From NCBI RefSeq assembly GCF_039542385.1, contig NZ_BAABIA010000004.1, positions 62,001 through 126,000 on the forward strand: a stretch of 64,000 nucleotides of DNA, given 5' to 3'. Source of the stretch: Prosthecobacter algae. Its GTDB lineage: Bacteria > Verrucomicrobiota > Verrucomicrobiia > Verrucomicrobiales > Verrucomicrobiaceae. A model generated the notes under the pieces. That model was not told the origin of the DNA. It saw nothing but the letters and a program-made list of their open reading frames with translations, and ran no database searches. The position numbers were made by a program, and so were the translations under genes. Shown one piece after another: positions 52,979 to 62,068 of this stretch (position 1 is the stretch's first letter; the number at the start of each line of letters is the position of its first letter).

Positions 52979-54985
52979 TTACCACCCGCTTCGCACATTC
53001 CATTTTTCCATGAGTTCCATGGGCAGCTCGGTGATGAAGCGGCTGGGTTTCATGAGGATGTCGCCGTCGCGGGCCTGGTGATTGATGAGCGGGTAGGTCA
53101 GATACAGCTCATCCTTGGCGCGGGTGACGGTGACGTAAAAGAGGCGGCGTTCCTCCTCCAGTCCAGCATCGCTTTCCTCAATGGCGCGGGCATGGGGGAA
53201 CATGCCATCGGCCATCCAGACGGCGAAGACGCTGTGCCACTCGAGACCCTTGGCCTGGTGGGCGGTGGAAAGGGTGACGGCTTCGCGGTCCTGCTGGTCC
53301 GGTTTGTTATCTGTATCCACCCCGCTGAGCAGCGAGAGCTGGCTGAGAAACTCGAGCGGATCGGTGAAGCGCACGCTGTAGTTGCTGAGCTGTTCCAGGT
53401 CTTGCTGGCGCTGCTCGGCATTCTTAAATTTGGACTTCATGTACTCTTCATAAACACCATCGTAGATGCTGCGGATCATCTCGGGCGGGGTGGCAGTCTT
53501 GCCGTCCACGATGAGTTCATCCAGGGTGTAGGCGAATTGGTCCCAGGTCTCGCGGGCTTTCTTGGGCACGCTCATGGGGATGAGCAGATCCGAGAACTTG
53601 CCGGTCATCACTTCGGCCTGAGAAGCTTCGGTTTTCAGCCAGTCATTCCAGACCTTGGTGGCGCTGGCTCCGCCGATGCCGGGGATGAGTTTCACCATGC
53701 GCATGAAGCTAATTTCATCGCGACGGTTCACGGCAAATTTCATGAAGGCGGCGACGTCCTTGACATGGGCCTGCTCAAAGAACCGCAGACCGCTGGTGAT
53801 CTGGAAGGGGATGCCTCGGCTGGTCATCTCCATCTGGATTTCCATGCTGTGGAAATGAGCGCGGTAGAGGACGGCGATTTCGTTCAGTTCCACACCTTCA
53901 TCCTGAAGCTCCAGAATGCGCTGCGCGATGAAGGAGGCCTGGGCGCTGCCATTGTCCAGCGGCACCAGGGCAGGGAGCTGGCCCTTCGGCTCACGGGAAG
54001 GCTGCAGGTTCTTGCGGATCTGCGCCTTGTTATTGCCGATGGAGACATTGGCCAGTTCCAACACTTCGGGCACGCTGCGATAGTTGACTTCGATCTTGTG
54101 GACCCGGGCGCGGGGCCAGTGCTCGTGAAAGTTCAGCACGTTGGTCACATCCGCCCCGCGCCAGGAGTAGATGGACTGGGCATCGTCCCCCACCACCATG
54201 AGATTGCCATCCTCGCCGGTCAGCATTTCGACAAACTGCGACTGCAGGCCGTTGGTGTCCTGATACTCATCCACCAGCACGAATTCAAACTGGCTGCGGT
54301 AGCGCTCCAGCAGGTCCTCATTTTCCTTCAGCAGGCGGACGGATTGGGTCAGCAGGTCATCGAAGTCCATGCAGTTGGTCTCCACCTTCTTGTCCTGGTA
54401 GAGCTTGCGGATGTGGATGATCTGATCGGTGATCTTTTCGAAGTAAGGGTATCTCGTGAGCAGGATCTCCTTCAGCGGCGTGCAGGTGTTGTCCGCCATG
54501 GAGTAGATGTCACCCAGCACTTCGGCCTTGGGGAAGCGGAAGCCGGCGGTGTCAATGCCACTGCTGCTCACCACGGTCTCCATGAGATCCTTCTGGTCCT
54601 CGCGATCCATGATGGAAAAGCCTTTGCGATAGCCCAGGCGTTCCGCATTCCAGCGCAGGAGCTTGTTGCCAATGCTGTGGAAGGTGCCGCCCCAGAGTCG
54701 CTGCGTGTCCACGGGGACCAGGGCGGTGACGCGCTCCAGCATCTCCCGTGCGGCTTTGTTGGTGAAGGTGAGGAGGAGGATCTGCTCCGGCAGCACCCCA
54801 TTGTCCAGCAGCCAGGCCACGCGGTAGGTCAGCGTGCGGGTTTTGCCCGAGCCTGCGCCTGCAATCACCAGGGTCTGCCCCGGCGGGGTGGTCACGGCGG
54901 CATACTGCTGCTCATTGAGCTCCGCTTTGTAGTCAATGCGGGGCGCAGCGTGGGGCGCGGTGTGCAGGGTGTAGTTGCGGGACAT
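52979..54985 (-). CDS. UvrD/PcrA-type DNA helicase
   Basis: 668 residues, superfamily 1A helicase. Motif I IAGAGSGKTRTLTYR, motif II VLVDEYQDTN, motif III GDDAQSIYSWRGAD, motif V/VI HQAKGLEWHSVFA and RRLFYVTVTRAKDEL. Length is close to Rep and shorter than UvrD. Unwinds 3'-5' in repair or replication restart. ATG 54985 begins a family-like N-terminus; it ends just after the core with little C-terminal extension. Divergent from the DUF58 gene. Confidence 0.93.
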   Translation of the reverse strand: MSRNYTLHTAPHAAPRIDYKAELNEQQYAAVTTPPGQTLVIAGAGSGKTRTLTYRVAWLLDNGVLPEQILLLTFTNKAAREMLERVTALVPVDTQRLWGGTFHSIGNKLLRWNAERLGYRKGFSIMDREDQKDLMETVVSSSGIDTAGFRFPKAEVLGDIYSMADNTCTPLKEILLTRYPYFEKITDQIIHIRKLYQDKKVETNCMDFDDLLTQSVRLLKENEDLLERYRSQFEFVLVDEYQDTNGLQSQFVEMLTGEDGNLMVVGDDAQSIYSWRGADVTNVLNFHEHWPRARVHKIEVNYRSVPEVLELANVSIGNNKAQIRKNLQPSREPKGQLPALVPLDNGSAQASFIAQRILELQDEGVELNEIAVLYRAHFHSMEIQMEMTSRGIPFQITSGLRFFEQAHVKDVAAFMKFAVNRRDEISFMRMVKLIPGIGGASATKVWNDWLKTEASQAEVMTGKFSDLLIPMSVPKKARETWDQFAYTLDELIVDGKTATPPEMIRSIYDGVYEEYMKSKFKNAEQRQQDLEQLSNYSVRFTDPLEFLSQLSLLSGVDTDNKPDQQDREAVTLSTAHQAKGLEWHSVFAVWMADGMFPHARAIEESDAGLEEERRLFYVTVTRAKDELYLTYPLINHQARDGDILMKPSRFITELPMELMEKWNVRSGW

Positions 54986-55109
54986 GGGGAAGGATGGAAC
55001 GTGCTCAGTGCTCAGGCGGTTGCCGGGAGTCAATAGGGAAGTTTGCTCCCAACAACGGGCCTGCTTGAGAGCAATCCTTGGTTGTGGGTCATTCTGGCGA
55101 CGTAAATGC

Positions 55110-55138
55110 TTGTGCTTGCAGGTGTCTACATGGATAAA
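55110..55138 (+). promoter_or_regulatory. Possible promoter for the DUF58/VWA pair
   Basis: TTGTGC (55110-55115), a 17-nt spacer and GATAAA (55133-55138) lie 33 bp before the ATG at 55172. Match to the sigma70 consensus is moderate; spacing is ideal. Confidence 0.3.
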
Positions 55139-55171
55139 AGATCTGTTTTTGGACGTTAACTCCGCCTCCCC

Positions 55172-56086
55172 ATGCCATCCGAAACTCTCGCCCGCGATGA
55201 CCTCTTCGATGCGGCCTTTCTGGACCGGCTGCGTTCCCTGGCTGTGCGCCTGCGGAAGCGGCGGTCGCTGATGCGGCGCGGGGCGCAGTCCACTCCGGCC
55301 ACGGGTTTTACACGGGAATTCAAGGACTACCGCCATTACACGCCCCGCGAGGACTATCGGGCGATTGACTGGCGGCTGTATGCGCGTCTAGACAAGCTTT
55401 TTGTTAGGCTTTATGAGGAGACCCAGGAGCTGAACCTGCACATCCTGGTGGATACCAGCGGCTCCATGGCGGAGCCGTTTGGCGAAAAGCGTCGTCAGGC
55501 CCTGCGGTTCGCCGTGGCGCTGGCCTATCTCGGGCTGGCCGGGCAGCAGCGGGTAAGTCTGCATTCGCTCAATGACACGGTGCGCCAGGAACTGCCACCG
55601 CTGAGAGGGCAGGGGAACATCGAAAAGATCATTCAGGCGGCCACACGTCTGAAGTATGGCGGCTTTACGGATCTGGAGCGGGGGTTCACGGAGTTCCGCC
55701 CCACCCGGCAGCGTTATGGGGTGATCTTTGTGATCTCGGACTTTTTTGGCCGGGATGTGAATACGGCGGCGGAGGCGGTGAAACGTGCCGCGGCCTGGCC
55801 TGGGGAGTGCCATTTTGTGCAGATTTTGCATCCTGAAGAGAGGCAGCCTTCCCTGGAAGGTGAGGTGGAGCTGACGGAAGTGGAGACGGGGGAGAAGCGA
55901 CGCTTTTGGCTGACACGACGGGACATGCAGCGCTATGTGGACAGCTTTGACGCCTTTTGTGAAAACCTGGCCCGCGAGTGCGCGGCCCACCGCATTGACT
56001 TCATGCAGTGCGGGGCGGAGGAACCCTTTGAGGACCGCTTCCTGGATCTTCTGAACCGTGGGAGCGCGCTGGCCGGCGGCGTCTAG
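55172..56086 (+). CDS. DUF58 domain protein
   Basis: 304 residues. The DUF58 signature is seen in FTREFKDYRHYTPREDYRAIDWRLYARLDKL, with a following VWA-like core LHILVDTSGSMAEPFG (D-x-S-x-S metal site) and FVISDFFGRD. Such proteins are typically encoded next to MoxR ATPases and Bat proteins. Here only a VWA membrane protein follows (13 bp gap); no MoxR is in the window. Cytoplasmic; function in envelope or stress is inferred. Confidence 0.9.
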   Translation: MPSETLARDDLFDAAFLDRLRSLAVRLRKRRSLMRRGAQSTPATGFTREFKDYRHYTPREDYRAIDWRLYARLDKLFVRLYEETQELNLHILVDTSGSMAEPFGEKRRQALRFAVALAYLGLAGQQRVSLHSLNDTVRQELPPLRGQGNIEKIIQAATRLKYGGFTDLERGFTEFRPTRQRYGVIFVISDFFGRDVNTAAEAVKRAAAWPGECHFVQILHPEERQPSLEGEVELTEVETGEKRRFWLTRRDMQRYVDSFDAFCENLARECAAHRIDFMQCGAEEPFEDRFLDLLNRGSALAGGV

Positions 56087-56099
56087 TAGGAGCGACTGC

Positions 56100-57941
56100 A
56101 TGCAATTCCTGAATCCCCAGCTTCTGCATCTGGCCTGGTTGGCACTCATTCCGCTGGCGCTGTACCTGTTTCGGAAAAAGGCGCGCCGGGTGCCGGTTTC
56201 CACACTGCTGTTTTTTCGATCGTTGTCGCGCGAGCACCAGGAATCTGCCTGGCTGCGCCGGTTGAAAAAATGGCTCTCACTGCTGCTCACCTTGCTGGTG
56301 ATCTGGTTCGCTGTTCTCGCTCTGGGCAGGCCTGTAGGGGATGCGGGAAAAGAATCCACGGGTGCGGTGATCGTGGTGGTGGATCGTTCCGCCTCGATGG
56401 CCGCCACCGATGCAGCGGGCAAAACCCGCGTGGAGGAGGCGCGGCGGCTTTTGCGGGATCGCCTCAACCGCCTGCCAGACCAGGTGGTGATCTCTCTGGT
56501 CGCCTACGATGCCAAGGCGCAAGTGCTGCTGTCACGAAACCGCAACCGCCGTGAGTGCCTGCGGTTGCTGGATGAGATCCGCCCGCTGCCGATGGAAGGC
56601 CGTCCAGATGCGGCAGTGACCGTGGCGCGGCGGCTGGCCGAACTGGAAAAGGGATCGCAGGTCTGGCATGCGGGGGATGCGGCCTGGGTGGATACGGAGG
56701 GCCTAGCCTATGAGTTTACCAACGTTGCTTTGCCCAGCCTGACCAATGTGGGCATCACGGGTTTTCAGATCCGTCAGGCACCGCTGGCCAGGGACCGTTA
56801 CGAAGGGTTTGTCAAAGTCTCCGCTTCAAGCGCGAACGCTGGCAAGGTGACGGCCACGCTGGAAATCATGCTGGCGGGAAGACTGGCTCAACTGCGTGAA
56901 CTGGAGCTGGAGCCAGGTAAGTCCAGTTCGCTCATTCTGCCTCTGGAAGGCGTGCGCGGCCAGCGGGTGGAAATGCGGCTGAAGACGGCAGGCGATTGCC
57001 TCGCCTGGGATGATGCGGTGGCGGCACCGCTGCCGAATGCGCGGCCCCTGGTGGTGGCCTGGGTGGCGGACAAGGCGGACCCGTTTACGGAGCTGGCGAT
57101 GACCTCCATGATTGAGGCGGGACGCATCGAGATGCTGAAGGGCAGTCCAGCGGCTTGGCCCATGAAGGACAAGCCGGACGTGTATGTCTTTGAGCAATGG
57201 CTGCCGCCTGAATGGCCGACGGACCGCCCCGTGATTGTGCTGAATCCAGCCAAGTCTGCAGGACCGGTGCAGGTGAAGCCTTTGCCAGGGGCGGGACTGC
57301 CGCATGACAGCGTGCGCAGTGTGGCACCGGATCATCCCGTGCTGTTCCGGGTTTCGCCCACGCGGCTGGCCATCACCCAGACAGGTGTTTTAGATCTGGG
57401 TAGCTCGTTTGAGCCGCTGTGGATGGCTGGCACCGAGCCGGTGCTGGCTGCGGGTGAGGCCCATGGTCAGCGGGTGGTGGTGACGGCCTTTTCTCCTGCT
57501 AAATCGGAACAACTGGCCCTCCTGCCCGCCTTCCCTCTGATGCTGGGCAATGCCCTCTACTGGTGTGCGGAAGGGGATGAGGCGGCCTCTGGCCTGAAGG
57601 TGCAGCGCCCCGGAGATCTGCTGGAAGAGACAGGCCTCATCCAGTGGATGGAGTGGGATGGGACGCAGTTTCAGGAAGCTACGGATTCCTCCTCTTCAGG
57701 TCTTCTTTCCATCCGGCGTCTGGGGGCTTGGCAGACGGTAGACGGGCGGTCGGGTGCCAGCGTCCTCGCCTCTATCCAGGAAACGAATGTGCCTGCCAAG
57801 GGCGAAGTTCCGCCCTCAGCCACCTTGCCCAAGCTTGCAGGGGCCAGCCGTTTTAGCGACTGGCCTCAACTGTTGATCTGGAGCCTTCTAGGTGTGCTGC
57901 TGCTGGAGAGTTTCCTCTTCCACCGCAAAGCGGTGTTTTAG
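56100..57941 (+). CDS. VWA-domain membrane protein (BatA/YegN-like)
   Basis: 613 residues. N-terminal membrane segments (LHLAWLALIPLALYLFRKK and LSLLLTLLVIWFAVLALG) of the Aerotolerance/BatA type, a VWA domain with metal site VVVDRSASMAATDA, a long periplasmic part, and a C-terminal helix (LLIWSLLGVLLLESFLF). AGGAG at 56088-56092 is a good ribosome binding site for ATG 56100, unusual for this window. Cotranscribed with the DUF58 gene. Confidence 0.88.
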   Translation: MQFLNPQLLHLAWLALIPLALYLFRKKARRVPVSTLLFFRSLSREHQESAWLRRLKKWLSLLLTLLVIWFAVLALGRPVGDAGKESTGAVIVVVDRSASMAATDAAGKTRVEEARRLLRDRLNRLPDQVVISLVAYDAKAQVLLSRNRNRRECLRLLDEIRPLPMEGRPDAAVTVARRLAELEKGSQVWHAGDAAWVDTEGLAYEFTNVALPSLTNVGITGFQIRQAPLARDRYEGFVKVSASSANAGKVTATLEIMLAGRLAQLRELELEPGKSSSLILPLEGVRGQRVEMRLKTAGDCLAWDDAVAAPLPNARPLVVAWVADKADPFTELAMTSMIEAGRIEMLKGSPAAWPMKDKPDVYVFEQWLPPEWPTDRPVIVLNPAKSAGPVQVKPLPGAGLPHDSVRSVAPDHPVLFRVSPTRLAITQTGVLDLGSSFEPLWMAGTEPVLAAGEAHGQRVVVTAFSPAKSEQLALLPAFPLMLGNALYWCAEGDEAASGLKVQRPGDLLEETGLIQWMEWDGTQFQEATDSSSSGLLSIRRLGAWQTVDGRSGASVLASIQETNVPAKGEVPPSATLPKLAGASRFSDWPQLLIWSLLGVLLLESFLFHRKAVF

Positions 57942-57946
57942 CCAAA

Positions 57947-59074
57947 TCAGATCACGGGACCTTCCACGGCATCCCATTTTTGGTGCCATTCGCGGTAAAC
58001 GATGGGGCTGATCTCGCTGGGCTTGATCTCACTGCGGCCACCCCAGAACACATTGGTGTATTCCACCGGAATGCCGATGGAGGCGAGGTGGTCATCAATA
58101 GCCGCCTTGTGTTTCATGATGAGGTCTTTGTCAGTGCCATGCACCACGCCCATGATGTTCACATTGCCAAAGCGGGGGCCGCCTTCGCGCCAGTAACAGT
58201 GGGTCATGATGGTATGACGACCGACTTCGGCACCGCCACGCTCCTGCATGCCCACAGGCACTTTCCAATGGAAGAGGCCGTTGAAGCGGGTCACCCGCAC
58301 GCCGGTTTGGCTGGGTTTCACATGCTCAAGGAAGGTGGAGAAGCGGCCGATGACGCCTTTTCTATCGAGGTTTTTGGCCACCTCGCAGAAACGCTCCAGC
58401 GTGGTGCCGGCAGCGGCGGCGCGGCCAGCCCAGGGCTCCGGACCGATTTCTTCCAGAGAAAGCTCACCCTTCAGGTGCAGCAGGACATTCCACTCTTCCT
58501 CATCCAGGTCAGCGATGTTGGTGGTCATCATCTTGGCCGGTTCATCGGCCTTCTCGCCTGGCTCCATGGTCTTGCGGCGGACGTGGCCCACGCCCAGGGC
58601 AAAGATGCCGTGGGCAGGCATGAGGAGGTATTCTTCGGCCCCGGTCAGGCGCTTCAGCACGTCGGCGTGCTCCGTCATGTCGGTGCCCTGGGGCACTTTC
58701 AGGGTGGTCCACAGCCTGTAGTCGCTGCCGCTGACCTCGCGGTCTGTGGAACGAAGGACGACGTGGCCGCTGAAGGGATCCTCCTTGAACATGAATTCAA
58801 AGGCGGCGTCCAGTTTCTCATTCGGCACTTTCCAGGCCACCAGGGCACCTTCGGCCAGCTTGTTGGCCAGCAGGGTCTGGCGCACCCGGCGGATCACGCC
58901 CCCAGCGACCATGGCGCGGATGCGCTCCACCACCGTTTCAAAAGGCAGGCCGCTCTCTTCGGCGATGAACTGGAAGGGGTGCTGGTGAAAGCCCTTCACA
59001 CGGTCTTCACTCACCGCCAGGATGCGGGCGTTGGTTTCTTCCGTGTGTTCGATAGGGAGGGTGTCGGCGGTCAT
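57947..59074 (-). CDS. Fused siroheme decarboxylase-like protein (AhbA/AhbB or NirDL type)
   Basis: 375 residues, two copies of an AsnC-like winged helix plus effector-like domain. The first half has GGVIRRVRQTLLANKLAEGAL, then SGHVVLRSTDRE and YRLWTTLKVP; the second has KGVIGRFSTFLEH, then HTIMTHCYWREG and NVNIMGVVHGTDKD. These match the siroheme decarboxylase family (HCY and NLWFTL-type blocks), in which NirD and NirL are fused in some species, better than true Lrp regulators. Candidate histidines are H104 and H292. In the family the reaction is siroheme to didecarboxysiroheme. ATG 59074 chosen. Confidence 0.72.
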   Translation of the reverse strand: MTADTLPIEHTEETNARILAVSEDRVKGFHQHPFQFIAEESGLPFETVVERIRAMVAGGVIRRVRQTLLANKLAEGALVAWKVPNEKLDAAFEFMFKEDPFSGHVVLRSTDREVSGSDYRLWTTLKVPQGTDMTEHADVLKRLTGAEEYLLMPAHGIFALGVGHVRRKTMEPGEKADEPAKMMTTNIADLDEEEWNVLLHLKGELSLEEIGPEPWAGRAAAAGTTLERFCEVAKNLDRKGVIGRFSTFLEHVKPSQTGVRVTRFNGLFHWKVPVGMQERGGAEVGRHTIMTHCYWREGGPRFGNVNIMGVVHGTDKDLIMKHKAAIDDHLASIGIPVEYTNVFWGGRSEIKPSEISPIVYREWHQKWDAVEGPVI

Positions 59075-59280
59075 GTTGAGAAAGGGGGCGGAAAGCATGG
59101 CAGATGTAAACACGCCACGCGGGGAGCGATTCTTAGCGCGCTCGCCAGGAATGACAAGGACGGCGTGCTCTTGGACAAGGTGGTTCAAAGATGCCAGGAA
59201 TGAAAACCAAAGTGCTTTGCCAGGAATCCCGCCTTGCCAGCGTTTGTTCCGCTCCCTATTCTCGCGCTTTCTCTCCCGAT

Positions 59281-60519
59281 ATGAAATCACCCGCTGCTAA
59301 GAAGCTGTTTGTCATGATGGTCCTGGAGTTCTTCATCTGGGGGGCTTGGCTGCCGCTGATCTGGGGGTACATGGGCAAGGATGGGCTGAATTTCACAGAA
59401 ACTCAGATCACCTTGGTCGGGACGGCCTTTGTCATCGCTTCCATTTTGGGCATCTTTTTCAGCAACCAGTTCGCTGACCGTAACTTTGCCGCTGAAAAGT
59501 TCATGGCGTTCAGCCACCTCGTCGGGGGATTGGCCATCCTTGGCATGTATTGGGTGAAGGATTTTCCGACCTTTTTTGGACTGATGCTGCTGCATTCCCT
59601 CCTGTATGTGCCTACCATTTCCGTCTCCAATTCCATTGCCTTTGCGCACCTGAAAGATGCCAAAAAAGAATTCGGCCTTGTTCGTATGGGCGGCACCATC
59701 GGTTGGATGCTCGCAGCCTGGCCGCTTTACTTCGTGTTGGAAGGCAAGGCCGGAGCTGAAGCTGTGGCGGCGAGCCGGAACATCTTCCTTGTCTCGGGCA
59801 TCTCCTCCTTGGTGTTAGCGGTTTTCAGTCTCAGCCTGCCTCACACGCCACCGAAGCCTGCGAAGGCTGGTGAGAGCGGTTTCGCCTGGCTGCATGCAGC
59901 GAAGTTCCTGAAGAAGCCCTTCCTGTTGGTTCTTTTCATCGTCACCTTCATTGATGCCACCATTCACAATGGTTACTTCCTCATGGCAGGCAGCTTCTTG
60001 GGCAGCGAAACCGTTGGCATCAAGGCGCAGTGGATCATGCCGGTGATGAGCATTGGCCAGATCGCCGAAATTTTAACAATGGCGGTGCTCGGCTGGTTCC
60101 TCTCCCGCATGGGCTGGAAAACGACCATGATCCTGGGTGTGCTGGGGCACGCGGCACGCTTTGCCGTGTTTGCCTTCATGCCACAAAACCAGACGATGAT
60201 CATCCTGGTCCAGGTGCTGCATGGCGTGTGCTACGCCTTCTTCTTCGCCACCCTCTACATTTTCATTGATGCGGCTTTCCCAAAAGACGTGCGCTCCAGC
60301 GCCCAGGGACTCTTCAATCTCCTGGTGCTGGGATTGGGAGATTTCGCCGCCAAGCTGATCTTCATTCCCTTGCAGGGTAAACTGACGGTCGATGGGGTGG
60401 TCAATTACCGCGAGCTTTTCCTCTGGCCTACCGGCATGTCCCTCGCGGCGGCGCTGCTGCTACTGTTCGCCTTCTGGCCACCGAAGGAACTGGATGCGCC
60501 TGCTGAAGTGTCGCACTGA
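59281..60519 (+). CDS. NupG-like nucleoside:H+ symporter (MFS)
   Basis: 412 residues, 12 membrane helices. Resembles the nucleoside:proton symporter family: EFFIWGAWLPLIWGYMG, then ETQITLVGTAFVIASILG, VRMGGTIGWMLAAW and the later HGVCYAFFFATLYIFIDAAFP. The family is very common in Verrucomicrobia and Planctomycetes, where substrates may differ from nucleosides. ATG 59281. Followed by a strong terminator. Confidence 0.9.
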   Translation: MKSPAAKKLFVMMVLEFFIWGAWLPLIWGYMGKDGLNFTETQITLVGTAFVIASILGIFFSNQFADRNFAAEKFMAFSHLVGGLAILGMYWVKDFPTFFGLMLLHSLLYVPTISVSNSIAFAHLKDAKKEFGLVRMGGTIGWMLAAWPLYFVLEGKAGAEAVAASRNIFLVSGISSLVLAVFSLSLPHTPPKPAKAGESGFAWLHAAKFLKKPFLLVLFIVTFIDATIHNGYFLMAGSFLGSETVGIKAQWIMPVMSIGQIAEILTMAVLGWFLSRMGWKTTMILGVLGHAARFAVFAFMPQNQTMIILVQVLHGVCYAFFFATLYIFIDAAFPKDVRSSAQGLFNLLVLGLGDFAAKLIFIPLQGKLTVDGVVNYRELFLWPTGMSLAAALLLLFAFWPPKELDAPAEVSH

Positions 60520-60831
60520 GACCTAGATTGAAACATTGATCCAAAAGTCCGGTGGAGCCTGCTTCACCGGACTTTTTTGTGCAGACGAAGCTTGTTGATC
60601 GACTCTTTAACGGTCACCCATTCGTTTCCAGACGGCTGGTAGGTCTTGGCGGCGCAGCGAGGAGCGAGGCATTGACGGTGTCCTCACGTTCCCGTTCAGG
60701 TGGGAGTCAATGGCGGCAAAAGACAGGCTTGTCTCTTGCCCGCAGGCGGATGAATCTCTGCATCAGCCCTGGAACATCCGGCCACCTGGAGGCGTTTGTT
60801 CGTAGTTACCTGCGTGTTCCCATTACTGTCC
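60520..60831. other. Intergenic region with one terminator
   Basis: About 310 bp between the NupG-like transporter and the beta-propeller gene. It holds the terminator at 60543-60578; the remaining ~250 bp show no credible ORF, repeat or clear promoter. Confidence 0.6.
60543..60578 (+). terminator. Intrinsic terminator after the NupG-like gene
   Basis: AAAAGTCCGGTG (60543-60554) pairs perfectly with CACCGGACTTTT (60565-60576) with a 10-nt loop; six T run to 60578. Strong terminator 24 bp after the stop. Confidence 0.95.
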
Positions 60832-61998
60832 ATGAAGCCTGCATTCTCTCAGTTGATCCGTTCTCTCATCGTGCTGGCGCTTTGCCCTGCCGCCTTCACC
60901 CAGGCCCAGACAGCCGGGGAATGGGTCCACTCCCGTGGCAATGAGGCGATGACGGGAGTTTCGGCTTCAGAGCTACGCTTTCCTCTGGAACTGGCCTGGG
61001 AATTTAAAATGCAGGACAAACCGAAAGGGCAGGGGGAAATGCTCGTCAGCAGTGCCGTGGTGCGTGCGGGCAAGGTCTATGCCGGCTGCAAAGACGGCAA
61101 ATTTTATGCGCTGGATCTGGCCACAGGCACCAAAAAATGGGAGGTGACGGCCAAGGGGGCCTTTGATGGTGCTGCCTCCTTTGCCGGAGAGCTGGTGGTC
61201 GCAGGTTGTCAGGACGGCTTTGTTTATGCCTGGAATGCGGAGACGGGTGCCGAGGTTTGGAAGTTCGAAACGGAGGCCGAAATCCATGCCGCCTCCAATA
61301 CCTGGACCGACCCCAAAACGGGCGTGCAGAAGATCCTCATCGGCAGCTATGACTACAACGTCTATTGCCTGGATGCGAAGACCGGGAAGAAGGACTGGGC
61401 AGCGGAGACAGGCTACTACATCAATGGTGGATCCGCGGTGGGAGAGGGCGTGGTGGTCTTTGGTGGCTGCGACAGCGTGCTGCACGTGCACGATGTGGCC
61501 ACGGGCGTGGAGAAGCGGCAGATCGAGGTCGGTTCCTACATTGGCAACAACGTGGCCATTGCCGATGGGGTGGTGTATGTCTCCCATTATGGCAACCGGG
61601 TGGGGGCTTACAATCTGGCTGATGGTGCCATGGTGTGGGAGTATGGGGAGCGCGAATTTGAGTATTACGCAGCCCCGGCCATCTGGGAAAAAGCGGTTTT
61701 TGTGGGAGGCCGCGACAAACGTTTTCATGCGATTGATCGCGTGAAAGGCACCAAGCTGTGGGAGTATCGCAGCCGCGACCGGATCGACAGCAGCGCCGTG
61801 ATCTGTGCGGGCAAGGCCGCCCTCTTTGGCAGCGATGACGGTTATGTCTATGCCCTGGACCTGAAGGATGGCAAAGAGCTGTGGCAGTACGAGATCGGCG
61901 CGCCAGTGAAGACCTCGCCTGCTGTGGCGGGTGACTACGTGCTTTTTGGGGCGGATGACGGGGTGATGTACTGCTTTAAAAACGCTGCTGCCAAATGA
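60832..61998 (+). CDS. Secreted PQQ-type beta-propeller protein
   Basis: 388 residues. Signal peptide (QLIRSLIVLALCPAAFTQAQ). The mature protein is a series of propeller blades with the repeated pattern Y-A-L-D-x-x-T-G-x-K-x-W, for example FYALDLATGTKKWEV, VYCLDAKTGKKDWA, and VYALDLKDGKELWQY. Similar to BamB and PQQ-domain proteins. It may be a scaffold or binding protein; no PQQ-dependent catalytic residues recognised. Cotranscribed perhaps with the next gene. Confidence 0.88.
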   Translation: MKPAFSQLIRSLIVLALCPAAFTQAQTAGEWVHSRGNEAMTGVSASELRFPLELAWEFKMQDKPKGQGEMLVSSAVVRAGKVYAGCKDGKFYALDLATGTKKWEVTAKGAFDGAASFAGELVVAGCQDGFVYAWNAETGAEVWKFETEAEIHAASNTWTDPKTGVQKILIGSYDYNVYCLDAKTGKKDWAAETGYYINGGSAVGEGVVVFGGCDSVLHVHDVATGVEKRQIEVGSYIGNNVAIADGVVYVSHYGNRVGAYNLADGAMVWEYGEREFEYYAAPAIWEKAVFVGGRDKRFHAIDRVKGTKLWEYRSRDRIDSSAVICAGKAALFGSDDGYVYALDLKDGKELWQYEIGAPVKTSPAVAGDYVLFGADDGVMYCFKNAAAK

Positions 61999-62068
61999 GG
62001 CGGGGCCGCTGGTAGGGAAATCTGACCAGTAAGGGCGAGCGGTGGGTTGCGTTTCCTCAATCCTGACC

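Noticed and set aside
53078-55036. A 652-codon frame opposite the UvrD-like helicase
   Set aside because: Antisense shadow of a gene with all helicase motifs; His/Val/Leu-rich nonsense translation.
57980-59203. A ~400-codon plus-strand frame opposite the siroheme decarboxylase-like gene
   Set aside because: Shadow frame; the minus strand carries family motifs and the plus-strand translation does not.
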